From the NCBI GenBank assembly GCA_047620505.1, contig JBLHKS010000083.1, forward strand, positions 1-27,845: 27,845 bases of DNA. Direction: 5' to 3'. Positions within the stretch are counted from its first letter, which is position 1. Every line of letters starts with the position of its first letter. This document shows, piece after piece, positions 15,627 through 23,293 of the stretch. The position numbers and the translations under genes are program-made. Below the pieces are notes generated by a model that worked only from the letters and a program-made list of their open reading frames with translations, made no database searches and was not told the DNA's origin. Source of the stretch: JBLHKS01 sp047620505. Its GTDB lineage: Bacteria; Verrucomicrobiota; Verrucomicrobiia; Verrucomicrobiales; DEV007.

Positions 15627-16784
15627 GTGAGCCCCGAAAAAGTGGTCGCCAGCTTCTGCGTCACATTTCTCGCACCGGAAATGCTGCATGTGTATCGGCA
15701 GATCACCGGTTTGCAACAATTTCGCCCGCACGTCGTCACCCAAAAGTGGATCAACCGCGAGCGATTTCCCTTCCCAGACGACCAGGTTTCGCTCGCACCG
15801 AAGTCTCGCGCTCGATTTTTTCGGCGGCTCTGGCACAAGCAGCTGCTGGGTGGACCGATCATGGTTTCCGGTGGCCAACGAGCTGCGATTCTTCGAGAAA
15901 TAGAGGCCTGCGACGCCTCGGTGCTCCACATTTATTTCGGCCACATCGGCGTTTACCTCTTGCCTGTTCTTCGCGACTGCCCGATCCCGAAAATCGTTTC
16001 GTTCCACGGAGCCGACGCCGGAGTCGACATGGACAAAGCCAAGCACCGAGCCGCGATGTCCGAAGTTTTCCAGCTGGCCGATTTGATCCTCGCACGCTCA
16101 GAATCGCTCGTCTCGAAGCTTCTCGAACTCGGTTGTCCTCAGGAAAAAATCAGGATCAGCCGGACTGGCATTCCGATGGACGACTGGCCGTTCATCGAGC
16201 GCGCGACCCCGCCTGACGGAGCCTGGCGGCTTTTCCAGGCCTGCCGCCTGATGGACAAAAAGGGGCTCGACGTCGCGATTCGCGCCTTTGCTCGGATTCG
16301 CGAAAAGTTCCCAAACGCGACCTTCGAAATCGCCGGCGAAGGACCGCTGCTCGAACCGCTTCAGGCTCTGGCAAGAGAACTCGGAATCAGCGAAGCCGTT
16401 AGCTTTCTCGGCTTTCTCAATCAGAACGAACTTCGCGCCGCGATGAACCGCGCCCACGTTTTCGTTCACCCCAGCCGAACTAGCACCGATGGAAATCGCG
16501 AAGGCGTGCCGAATTCGATGCTCGAAGCGATGGCGACAGGACTGCCGGTCGTCGCGACGCGTCACGGAGGGATTCCGGAGGCGGTCGAAGAAGGCGTCAG
16601 CGGTCTGCTTGTCGACGAGGATGACGAAGACGGACTGACTCAGCAGCTGCTGGCCGTTCTGGAAGACGGCGAACTGCGTTTGCAGCTCGGAAAAGCCGCT
16701 AGAACCGGGGTTGCCGCCAAATTCAGCCAGCAGGCCCAGATCGAAAATCTGGAATCCTGCTATGCCGAATTGTTGCCTCGATAA
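15627..16784 (+). CDS. GT4-family glycosyltransferase (second)
   Basis: 385-residue GT-B enzyme, likely in cell-surface or exopolysaccharide assembly. Features in order: VVASFCVTFLAPEMLHVYRQ as the first strand and loop, VSFHGADAGVDM at about residue 130, LADLILARSESLVSKLLELG, ACRLMDKKGLDVAIRAFARI starting the donor domain, then REGVPNSMLEAMATGLPVVA with the EX7E pair Glu292 and Glu300, and HGGIPEAVEEGVSGLLV. This tail is the classic GT4 signature of colanic-acid-type enzymes. The start is GTG at 15627: an in-frame TAA lies at 15615-15617 and no other start intervenes, while ATG at 15681 would delete the first strand. It ends 8 bp before the convergent pgk stop. It encodes KQLL and QQLL through two palindrome copies. 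Confidence 0.94.
   Translation: MSPEKVVASFCVTFLAPEMLHVYRQITGLQQFRPHVVTQKWINRERFPFPDDQVSLAPKSRARFFRRLWHKQLLGGPIMVSGGQRAAILREIEACDASVLHIYFGHIGVYLLPVLRDCPIPKIVSFHGADAGVDMDKAKHRAAMSEVFQLADLILARSESLVSKLLELGCPQEKIRISRTGIPMDDWPFIERATPPDGAWRLFQACRLMDKKGLDVAIRAFARIREKFPNATFEIAGEGPLLEPLQALARELGISEAVSFLGFLNQNELRAAMNRAHVFVHPSRTSTDGNREGVPNSMLEAMATGLPVVATRHGGIPEAVEEGVSGLLVDEDDEDGLTQQLLAVLEDGELRLQLGKAARTGVAAKFSQQAQIENLESCYAELLPR
15838..15847. repeat. Palindrome core AGCAGCTGCT, read as KQLL
   Basis: The 12-mer is AAGCAGCTGCTG (15837-15848), one base from the full palindrome, in the second glycosyltransferase gene. Confidence 0.85.
16641..16652. repeat. Palindrome CAGCAGCTGCTG, read as QQLL
   Basis: Perfect copy near the 3' end of the second glycosyltransferase gene, 803 bp from the previous copy. 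Confidence 0.9.
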
Positions 16785-16792
16785 TTTCCGTT

Positions 16793-18016
16793 TTACGCGT
16801 CGTCCAGCGCCGCAATCCCTGGCAATTCTTTGCCTTCGAGCAGCTCCAGGCTCGCCCCGCCGCCAGTCGACATGAACGTAACTTTGTCGCCGTAGCCGAA
16901 TTTCTTGATCGCCGTCACCGAGTCGCCACCGCCGATGATGCTGACCGCTCCGGAGCTCGCAACCGCCTCCGCGACTGCTTTGGTTCCGATGTCGAAACCG
17001 CGTCTCTCGAACACGCCCATCGGACCGTTCCAGAGCACGGTTTTCGCGCCCGCGATTTCCGCGCAGAAATCTTCGATCGCCTTGTCGCCGATGTCGATGC
17101 CTTCCCGGCCAGCTGGGATCGAGCCGCCTTCAGAAAACGGAGCGCAGACCTCAGTCGGAGCGTCGTCCTTGAACTCAGCCGTGTGCCGTGTGTCGGCCGG
17201 GAGCATAAATTTCGTGCCCTTGGCTTCAGCGTCTTTGAGGATCTGAAGCGCAAGTTCTTGCTTATCGTTTTCGACTAGCGAATCACCAATTTCGTGGCCC
17301 TGCGCCTTGCGAAACGTGTATGCCATCGCGCCGCCGATGATGATCGTGTCGGCCTTTCCGAGGAGCGAAGTGATGACCTGGATTTTGTCCGAAACTTTCG
17401 CTCCGCCCATGATCACGACGAAAGGGCTCTCCGGATTGGCGAGCTTACCTTCGAGGTATTCCAGCTCCAACTCGATCAAAAACCCCATTGCAGATTCGTC
17501 GACGTAATTCGCGATCGCCGCGGTCGAAGCGTGGTAGCGATGCGCCGTGCCGAACGCGTCGTTCACGAAAATGTCGCCGTTTTCCGCCAGCTGCTTCGCG
17601 AAAGCTTCGAGTGCTTCTTTTTCCTCGTCGGTCTCGCATTTGAGGTCTTCAGCCGCGTGGTAGCGCGTGTTTTCGAGCAAAAGGATCTCGCCATCGCCGA
17701 GTTCGCCGACAGCAACTGCTACATCCGGGCCGACGCAATCGTCGACGAATTTCACCGGCGCAGAAACGAGTTTGCCGAGCCGAGTTGCGACTGGCGCGAG
17801 CGAAAGCCCGGGATCGCGTGTGCCTTCCGGCCGGCCGAGGTGCGACATCAAAATCACTTTTGCGCCAGCTTCGACGAGGTGATTGATCGTCGGCAAAGCA
17901 CCTTGAATTCGGGTGTCGTCCGTAATTTCGCCGCCTGAAAGCGGCACATTGAAGTCGACCCGGACGAGGACGCGCTTGCCCTTCACTTCGAGATCTTTGA
18001 CGTGTTTTTTAGCCAT
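16793..18016 (-). CDS. pgk: Phosphoglycerate kinase
   Basis: 407 residues, cytosolic. It catalyses 1,3-bisphosphoglycerate + ADP to 3-phosphoglycerate + ATP. Signature blocks: RVLVRVDFNVPLSGGEITDD at the N terminus, ILMSHLGRPEG (substrate Arg and His region), FVNDAFGTAHRYHASTAAI, VIMGGAKVSDKI, and the C-terminal nucleotide region IIGGGDSVTAIKKFG with FMSTGGGASLELLEGKELPG. ATG at 18016 (MAKKHVKDLEVKGKRVLVRV) is preferred; an upstream in-frame start at 18094 lies inside the hairpin repeat and its added residues are not family-like. It lies downstream of gap on the same strand but is separated from it by a terminator-like hairpin and a 70-bp inverted repeat, so it may be expressed separately. 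No Shine-Dalgarno is visible. Confidence 0.98.
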   Translation of the reverse strand: MAKKHVKDLEVKGKRVLVRVDFNVPLSGGEITDDTRIQGALPTINHLVEAGAKVILMSHLGRPEGTRDPGLSLAPVATRLGKLVSAPVKFVDDCVGPDVAVAVGELGDGEILLLENTRYHAAEDLKCETDEEKEALEAFAKQLAENGDIFVNDAFGTAHRYHASTAAIANYVDESAMGFLIELELEYLEGKLANPESPFVVIMGGAKVSDKIQVITSLLGKADTIIIGGAMAYTFRKAQGHEIGDSLVENDKQELALQILKDAEAKGTKFMLPADTRHTAEFKDDAPTEVCAPFSEGGSIPAGREGIDIGDKAIEDFCAEIAGAKTVLWNGPMGVFERRGFDIGTKAVAEAVASSGAVSIIGGGDSVTAIKKFGYGDKVTFMSTGGGASLELLEGKELPGIAALDDA

Positions 18017-18027
18017 GTGGGAAAAAA

Positions 18028-18097
18028 GTAGTGGTGGCTTCCAGCCGCCGTTTTGATAGTTCGGATTCTGCGATTGGCGGCTGGAAGCCACCACTAC
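18028..18097. repeat. Perfect 22-bp inverted repeat (REP-like hairpin) before pgk
   Basis: The arms at 18028-18049 and 18076-18097 are exactly complementary over 22 bases, with a 26-base spacer. The arm contains GTGGTGGCTTCCAGCCGCC. The structure ends 11 bases before the pgk ATG. The lack of a T tract, and a second hairpin serving gap, argue against a simple terminator. It has the form of a dispersed REP or MITE-like element, though no second copy exists in this window. Confidence 0.8.
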
Positions 18098-18123
18098 AGA
18101 ATGTCGGATCAGGTTGAGACAAA

Positions 18124-18149
18124 GCGGGGCGACAAAATTGTCGCCCCGC
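18124..18149 (-). terminator. Probable terminator of gap
   Basis: A 12-bp perfect stem, GCGGGGCGACAA (18124-18135) and its complement at 18138-18149, closes on a 2-base AA spacer about 25 bp beyond the gap stop. On the - strand it is followed by TTTGTCT, a weak T tract, so termination may be partial. Confidence 0.6.
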
Positions 18150-18174
18150 CGGAAGTCTGATAATTTCAGAAAAA

Positions 18175-19173
18175 TTAGAGAGCTGCTCCGATCATCTCCA
18201 TCGCATCAACTGCGCGATTCGAGTAGCCCCACTCGTTATCGTACCAACCGACGACTTTGACGAAGTTGCCCTGAGCCATCGTGGTCAGACCATCGAGGAT
18301 GCAGGAATGCGGGTTGCCGACAATGTCCTTGAGGACGAGCGGCTCTTCGCTGTATTCGAAAATCCCCTTGAGCGGCCCAGCAGCTGCTGCGGCGTAGGCT
18401 TCGTTGATACCTTCGACCGTAGCGTCTTTTCTGAGCACTGCGCTGAAGTCCGTAACCGAACCAGTTGGAGTCGGAACGCGAAACGCACCGCCCTGAAGTT
18501 TGCCAGCCAATTCCGGAATCACGAGGCCGATCGCCTTGGCAGCGCCGGTTGAGGACGGAATGATGTTTTCAGCAGCGGTCCGCGCGCGGCGAAGGTCTTT
18601 GTGAGGAGCGTCGAGCACATTCTGGTCGCCGGTGTAGCTGTGGATCGTGCTCATGAAGCCCTTTTCCACTCCGTAAGTGTCGTTCAGAACTTTGACCATC
18701 GGCGCCAGGCAGTTGGTCGTGCAGGAGGCGTTCGAAACGATGTGGTGCTTGGCCGTATCGTACTGATCGCTGTTGATGCCCATGCAGAAGGTGATGTCAG
18801 GATCTTTCGCCGGAGCGGAGATCACGACTTTCTTGGCACCAGCTTGGATGTGCTTGCCTGCACTCGCCTGGTCGAGGAAAAATCCAGTCGATTCGAGAAC
18901 GATATCGACTCCGTTTTTGCCCCAGCCAAGATTTGCCGGATCGCGCTCAGCCGTCGTGATGATGCGGTGACCATTGACGGTAATCGAGTCGTCGTCGAAT
19001 TCGACCGTGCCTTTAAAAGGGCCAGCCGTAGAATCCCACCTCAAGAGGTGAGCCAGAGTTTTGTTATCGGTAAGATCGTTGATCGCCGCGACCTTCTTAA
19101 GTTGGTCGGGCGTCATCGAGCGAAGCACGTTGCGGCCGATGCGGCCGAATCCATTAATTCCGTATTTTGCCAT
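18175..19173 (-). CDS. gap: Glyceraldehyde-3-phosphate dehydrogenase, type I
   Basis: 332-residue cytosolic glycolytic enzyme oxidising glyceraldehyde 3-phosphate with NAD+ and phosphate. NAD-binding GINGFGRIGRNVLR opens the protein, and Asp33 in INDLTD indicates NAD rather than NADP preference. The catalytic Cys151 is in SNASCTTNCLAPM and the general base His178 in STIHSYTGDQ. Further landmarks are RRARTAAENIIPSSTGAAKA and the C-terminal WYDNEWGYSNRAVD. ATG at 19173 gives the standard length. It is transcribed toward pgk, the usual order in bacteria, with a terminator-like hairpin between. A copy of the palindrome encodes part of an Ala run (YAAAAAGPLKG). The 165-bp region upstream (19174-19338) holds an 8-bp GC-rich inverted repeat (19249-19256 and 19293-19300) and presumably the promoter. 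Confidence 0.98.
   Translation of the reverse strand: MAKYGINGFGRIGRNVLRSMTPDQLKKVAAINDLTDNKTLAHLLRWDSTAGPFKGTVEFDDDSITVNGHRIITTAERDPANLGWGKNGVDIVLESTGFFLDQASAGKHIQAGAKKVVISAPAKDPDITFCMGINSDQYDTAKHHIVSNASCTTNCLAPMVKVLNDTYGVEKGFMSTIHSYTGDQNVLDAPHKDLRRARTAAENIIPSSTGAAKAIGLVIPELAGKLQGGAFRVPTPTGSVTDFSAVLRKDATVEGINEAYAAAAAGPLKGIFEYSEEPLVLKDIVGNPHSCILDGLTTMAQGNFVKVVGWYDNEWGYSNRAVDAMEMIGAAL
18378..18389. repeat. Palindrome CAGCAGCTGCTG, read as AAA
   Basis: Perfect copy inside gap, in the frame giving Ala-Ala-Ala. Confidence 0.9.
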
Positions 19174-19338
19174 GTGAAGTAGTCAGTTTTGTGTTCGTGG
19201 GTGTTTGGGCGCGAAGAAAGCGTGGGAGGGCACCCTGTCAATGGGAATCAGGCGGCTCAATTTCGCCGGAATCGGCTCCGTCTCCCGATTTCGCCGCCTG
19301 TGGCTCTCGTTAATTCCGGCCGCGCTCTTCGCCGAGGC

Positions 19339-22080
19339 CTACTCGATTAACTCGAATCCGTGCTTTTCGCGCAGCCGATTCCAGAAGCTCGACCAGTACT
19401 CATCGTAGTAGTCGTTGGCAGCGGCCTTGATGTGATCCGGGTCTACAACTTTCGGCGATTTACTGAGGTCGAAGTCCTTGAGATGGCCCTGGCCAACTCG
19501 TTCTCTCGGCGACACGAATCGCCATTCGTGATCTCCGAGAACTTCCTCGCAGAGTGCCGCCAGATCTGGATCATAGGCCTTGAGTCCCGCACGAGTCTGA
19601 ATATGGTTATGATCGTGATCCATCGTGCGATTCGTATTATACCAGCACTGCACACCTTCGGCCCAATACTCAGCTTGATTCCTTGAGGCGTAACACTTCT
19701 TTTCGCCACCAAATACAATAAGAACGTTATCGTCTTTCGTAACGGTAGCTTCAGAATCAACCGCAATGCCGTTTACGAGGATATCGCCGCTATCGAGGCA
19801 CATTCGATGGAGTTCTTTAGGCTGGCCTGGAAAGGACTCCGTTAACGCTCCGAGGAGACTGACCGGCTTTGCGCTTGTAACGCGGCGAAAACGCTGAGCC
19901 GCGCGACCGTCATTCCACAAGCCGCGGAATTTTGCCCGGTTGAACGCTTCGGTGAGTCGCTTCTTTTGATCTTCACTGAAGCCCGCACCGTCGATGACGT
20001 GACCGAACTCATGGATAAGAATGCTCTCAATCTGCATACCGCCCTCGTATTCGAGAACATCCTCCTCGGCGAACAAAACGACCCTGCGACCGTCAACGCG
20101 AGTCAGAAAGCCTCTTTGACGCCAATTGTAGAAGTCGAGTTCTTTACCTGTCTTGTCGGTCGCGAACTGCGGGACGTCCGAGGTCATTTCATCGTGACCC
20201 ACCAATATGCAGAGCACGTTCTGGCTCCGAATTCGATCGGCGACCTCCTGATCGATCGAGCGCATGATCTGGTCGAACAAATAGGCTGATTCGAGAATCG
20301 CGAAATCGGAGATTCGATCCGAAGTAGCGATCAGAATCCCCTGCACCAACACACCTTTCTTGAAGAAGGAGGTGTCGAGATCATATTCTTCGGCTTGGGC
20401 ATCCGTAATCGCAGAAACCACAGGTTCGCCACCTCGAACGTAAGCCCCAGTCGACTGATGAGGCGTCATCGGCCAGTCATCTGATCTGAACGGGTAGGCC
20501 GGAAGTTCCCGACCGTTCATCAGGCCGCCCATCGGCAAGTTCGAAAATGCGTAGCGCACCGCGACCGGAGCAGGAACGTCGTCGTTCCAAACTTCGACAT
20601 GCGGCTGAGCGCCCTTGGGCTGTACAACTCTCGCTCGAGCATGATGGAAAACTCGATCTTCTCCGGCGAGTACAAAGCCGACATCCACATCTTGATCGAG
20701 CCGAAGCCCGCGATTCGTTCCTTCCTCAAACGTGATGATCGCTTTGCCCTCAACAAACTCAGCCGCCACGTAAACCGGGCCACGCCACTCGAGCAGATCG
20801 TTCGATCGCGCCCGCTTAGTTCCGTAGACTTTGGCAAGGGCCCAACGCGCGGATCGCTCGCCGACCGGAAGTTTGCGTCCGGGATGGATGCTGCCATTCG
20901 AATTCGCATCAAACGTAACGATGAGCCCGGTATCAGGAGTCGATCGCCAAGTGTCGAACTGAATTTCCCGCACGACATTGGTATGATGGTTCATGTCATA
21001 CTCCATCGAGCGGCGATTGCTCCATCCCGCAATCTGGATGATCCCGAACGGAAGATCAGGATCACCGAAAGCCGCGCGCCAATCACTGATTACGGTCGGA
21101 AATGTTCGGTGAAACGGTTTCCATGACGTGCCAAACGAATTGTTCTCCCCTTGATAGAATAGAACTCCGCGAATCGTACTATTTGAGATAGGCAGGAGCG
21201 ATCCGTTGTACAGTCCGGCCGGGCTGCGGCCTTCGCCCGGATTCTTATAGCTATTAGGATTCGGACGCCCAGCCTCCTTCTCGCCCTTCGCTTTGGCGGC
21301 CTCCCACGCGGCCAAATCAGCGGCAAGCCGCGTTTCCGCCCCTGCTTCGCCACCCCCATCGATCCATTCTCGAAGCTTAGAATCAAACGCCTCGATATCA
21401 GTTTGCATTTCTTCGATGGAAGTCAGGGATTCTCGAGAACACCAATGCTGAGCCATCGTGCCGCCCCATGAATTGTCGATAATACCGATTGGAACCTTCA
21501 ATTGGCGATGCAAACGCTTGGCAAAATAGTAGCCAACGGCGGTGCAATTCTCGGCCTGGTCGCTCGTCGCTTTGCGCCAATTTCCGGTCGAGCTTTCTGG
21601 ATTCTCAACGGGGGAATCAGACTGCGGTTCGGGACTCGCGATCCTTGGCAAGCGTATGAATCGAATCTGATCAAAATCAGCAGCTGCTAGCTCGAGATCC
21701 GCGTCACGCGATGCCCCTAGGGTGAATTCCATGTTGCTCTGCCCGCCACAAACCCAGACTTCTCCTACAAGGATATCCGATATCGTCAGCGCCTCTGCGT
21801 TTGCGGAAACCTCTAGCGATCGTGGCTCCACCGAGGCCTCAATAGGATCTAGCGCAACTAGCCAGCTTCCGTCATTCGCGGCGATTGCGGTTTTGCTCTG
21901 GCCAGCGAATTCAACAGCGACCGTGCCGCCAGGCGTCGCCCAACCCCAAATCGAAATCGGTTTGTCGCGCTGCAAAACCATCCCGCCCCCGAAAATATTA
22001 GGAAGACGCAGATCATCCGCCTCAGCTGCTGCTGTTAGCAGGATGAGGATTGAGAGTATCGAGATAATTGGGTTTTTCAT
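19339..22080 (-). CDS. Secreted sialate-O-acetylesterase (SASA) fused to a zincin-like domain
   Basis: 913 residues. A signal peptide at 1-21 (ISILSILILLTAAAEA) predicts export. Residues about 22-545 form a SASA/SGNH-type acetylesterase: LPNIFGGGMVLQRDKPISIW, GEVWVCGGQSNMEF with nucleophile Ser115, IDNSWGGTMAQHW, RGVLFYQGENNS, and IHPGRKLPVGER with His399. Many relatives have Asp two residues before this His; here it is Ser397. Residues about 555-913 form a second domain with IESILIHEFGHVIDGAG (HEFGH 690-694), then AEYWAEGVQCWYNTNR (802-818) and DHDHNHIQTR (821-830). This matches a zincin-like domain I know from planctomycete and verrucomicrobial hypothetical proteins. Likely role: deacetylation of an extracellular glycan with an attached peptidase-like module. 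ATG at 22080 gives the signal peptide; the longer ORF to 22293 overlaps the upstream gene. Confidence 0.88.
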   Translation of the reverse strand: MKNPIISILSILILLTAAAEADDLRLPNIFGGGMVLQRDKPISIWGWATPGGTVAVEFAGQSKTAIAANDGSWLVALDPIEASVEPRSLEVSANAEALTISDILVGEVWVCGGQSNMEFTLGASRDADLELAAADFDQIRFIRLPRIASPEPQSDSPVENPESSTGNWRKATSDQAENCTAVGYYFAKRLHRQLKVPIGIIDNSWGGTMAQHWCSRESLTSIEEMQTDIEAFDSKLREWIDGGGEAGAETRLAADLAAWEAAKAKGEKEAGRPNPNSYKNPGEGRSPAGLYNGSLLPISNSTIRGVLFYQGENNSFGTSWKPFHRTFPTVISDWRAAFGDPDLPFGIIQIAGWSNRRSMEYDMNHHTNVVREIQFDTWRSTPDTGLIVTFDANSNGSIHPGRKLPVGERSARWALAKVYGTKRARSNDLLEWRGPVYVAAEFVEGKAIITFEEGTNRGLRLDQDVDVGFVLAGEDRVFHHARARVVQPKGAQPHVEVWNDDVPAPVAVRYAFSNLPMGGLMNGRELPAYPFRSDDWPMTPHQSTGAYVRGGEPVVSAITDAQAEEYDLDTSFFKKGVLVQGILIATSDRISDFAILESAYLFDQIMRSIDQEVADRIRSQNVLCILVGHDEMTSDVPQFATDKTGKELDFYNWRQRGFLTRVDGRRVVLFAEEDVLEYEGGMQIESILIHEFGHVIDGAGFSEDQKKRLTEAFNRAKFRGLWNDGRAAQRFRRVTSAKPVSLLGALTESFPGQPKELHRMCLDSGDILVNGIAVDSEATVTKDDNVLIVFGGEKKCYASRNQAEYWAEGVQCWYNTNRTMDHDHNHIQTRAGLKAYDPDLAALCEEVLGDHEWRFVSPRERVGQGHLKDFDLSKSPKVVDPDHIKAAANDYYDEYWSSFWNRLREKHGFELIE
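21679..21688. repeat. Palindrome core AGCAGCTGCT, read as AAA
   Basis: The 12-mer is CAGCAGCTGCTA (21678-21689), one base from the full palindrome, in the SASA domain region (LELAAADFD). Confidence 0.85.
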
Positions 22081-22099
22081 GGTTTTTCGTCTTCTGCCA

Positions 22100-23281
22100 T
22101 CATTCCTGACCGTGAAACGATTCCTCCTTGGGTACTGTAATAAATGGCCAGCTAGCAGGATAGAATCGTACAATCTTGGTCGGACGGAAGCCTTCAAGCA
22201 GCATGTCGCATTCAACCTGAATCTCCACGCCGCTACAACCTGGCACGGTCGGAACCTCGCCAATTTTGAGAATGTTGCCGCCCTTGCGATCATTCGTCGG
22301 ATCGTAGGTCATGAGGGTATGCCGAGCGACTGCGATAGTCCCTTTGGGTGCGAGATCATCCTTCGCTCCGCCAGATGTGGGCCAACCGAGGGGTTCAGGA
22401 TTGATATCGGTTAGCTCTTTGAATAGAGCTTGATCCAGACCATCGAAAAACGTGATTGTGACAATTTGTGTATCGTTGTCGACGGCCTTCACCCAGCCCG
22501 GCAAGCCGCGTTCTCGAATATAGAGCCGGTGTCGCTCCATTTGTTGAGCGGTCGCCAAATTCTGGCTGGTTTCGTCGAGCCAAATTTCCCGAACTCGGCC
22601 CGGTCCGAACAAACCGACCCAAGTCATGTTGAAATGCACCAACTGATCCTTGGCCAACGATTCGAGCGTTCCGAAACCATTTTCCGCAAACACACTGGTA
22701 CTATTGAGGAGGTCGAAATCTTTGGGCTCACCGACGGCCTTGCCCTCGCTCAGAAGTGTCGCGGATAGCTTCTTAGTTTCGAGATCGATCTCGTCAATTC
22801 TCCAGATTTCTTGTCGCTTCGCGCGGTAGCTGAAATCGTCTTCCACCCGGATGCAGCGTCTGAAATCCACTTCGGGAGAAACTCGATCATGGAAGACGGC
22901 CAACGGCGGTCGATCGTCCATTTCATCCTTAATATAGCACAAGGTATGAAGATGGGTCCCCAGCGGGATATCGCACAGCGCAGCAGGAGCCCCATTGTAG
23001 TAAATCGAGCCGTAGGGCAACATATCCAGCGGCAGCGGCAGGTCCCAAACGCCGCGCTGCTGGGAATCATTGCGATCCACTCGAATCACAAACTGGCGTT
23101 CAAAATGGTCGACCTTGAGAAGCTCGCCAGTGATGTAGTGAGCCGAGCCCTCGGGCGGAAATTCACCTTCCACAGGTTTAAACCATGGAAGGGTTTTGTC
23201 CGAGCCCTCGTCCGTACGGAACGCTGCGGGCTCATCCGCGAAGGCGGCTGCGATCAGGAGAAACGGTATAAGAATTCGCAT
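22100..23281 (-). CDS. Secreted hypothetical protein of DUF1552-type clusters
   Basis: 393 residues with a short signal peptide (MRILIPFLLIAAAFA, cleavage near residue 16). The mature part is acidic and beta-rich by composition, with many aromatic and charged strands, and has no catalytic motif I recognise. Recurring features are HYITGELLKVDHFERQFVIR, GVWDLPLPLDMLPYGSIYYN, GTHLHTLCYIKDEMDDRPP and a Cys pair near the C terminus (VPGCSGVEIQVECDMLLEGF). It resembles conserved hypothetical secreted proteins that accompany DUF1592/DUF1552 genes in PVC bacteria, but I cannot name the family. It sits 12 bp after DUF1552 and 19 bp before the SASA-zincin gene, so it belongs to one transcript. ATG at 23281 has GGTGAG just upstream; GTG at 23287 is also possible. 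Confidence 0.85.
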   Translation of the reverse strand: MRILIPFLLIAAAFADEPAAFRTDEGSDKTLPWFKPVEGEFPPEGSAHYITGELLKVDHFERQFVIRVDRNDSQQRGVWDLPLPLDMLPYGSIYYNGAPAALCDIPLGTHLHTLCYIKDEMDDRPPLAVFHDRVSPEVDFRRCIRVEDDFSYRAKRQEIWRIDEIDLETKKLSATLLSEGKAVGEPKDFDLLNSTSVFAENGFGTLESLAKDQLVHFNMTWVGLFGPGRVREIWLDETSQNLATAQQMERHRLYIRERGLPGWVKAVDNDTQIVTITFFDGLDQALFKELTDINPEPLGWPTSGGAKDDLAPKGTIAVARHTLMTYDPTNDRKGGNILKIGEVPTVPGCSGVEIQVECDMLLEGFRPTKIVRFYPASWPFITVPKEESFHGQE

Positions 23282-23293
23282 GCTCACCAGAAT

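Noticed and set aside
22021..22040. CAGCTGCTGCTG in the signal-peptide region of the SASA-zincin gene as another palindrome copy
   Set aside because: The left half (CAGCAG) is missing; it is a CTG run encoding an Ala-rich stretch and was not counted.
22081..22293. 71-codon N-terminal extension of the SASA-zincin protein
   Set aside because: Overlaps the upstream secreted-protein gene and would bury the clear signal peptide beginning at ATG 22080.
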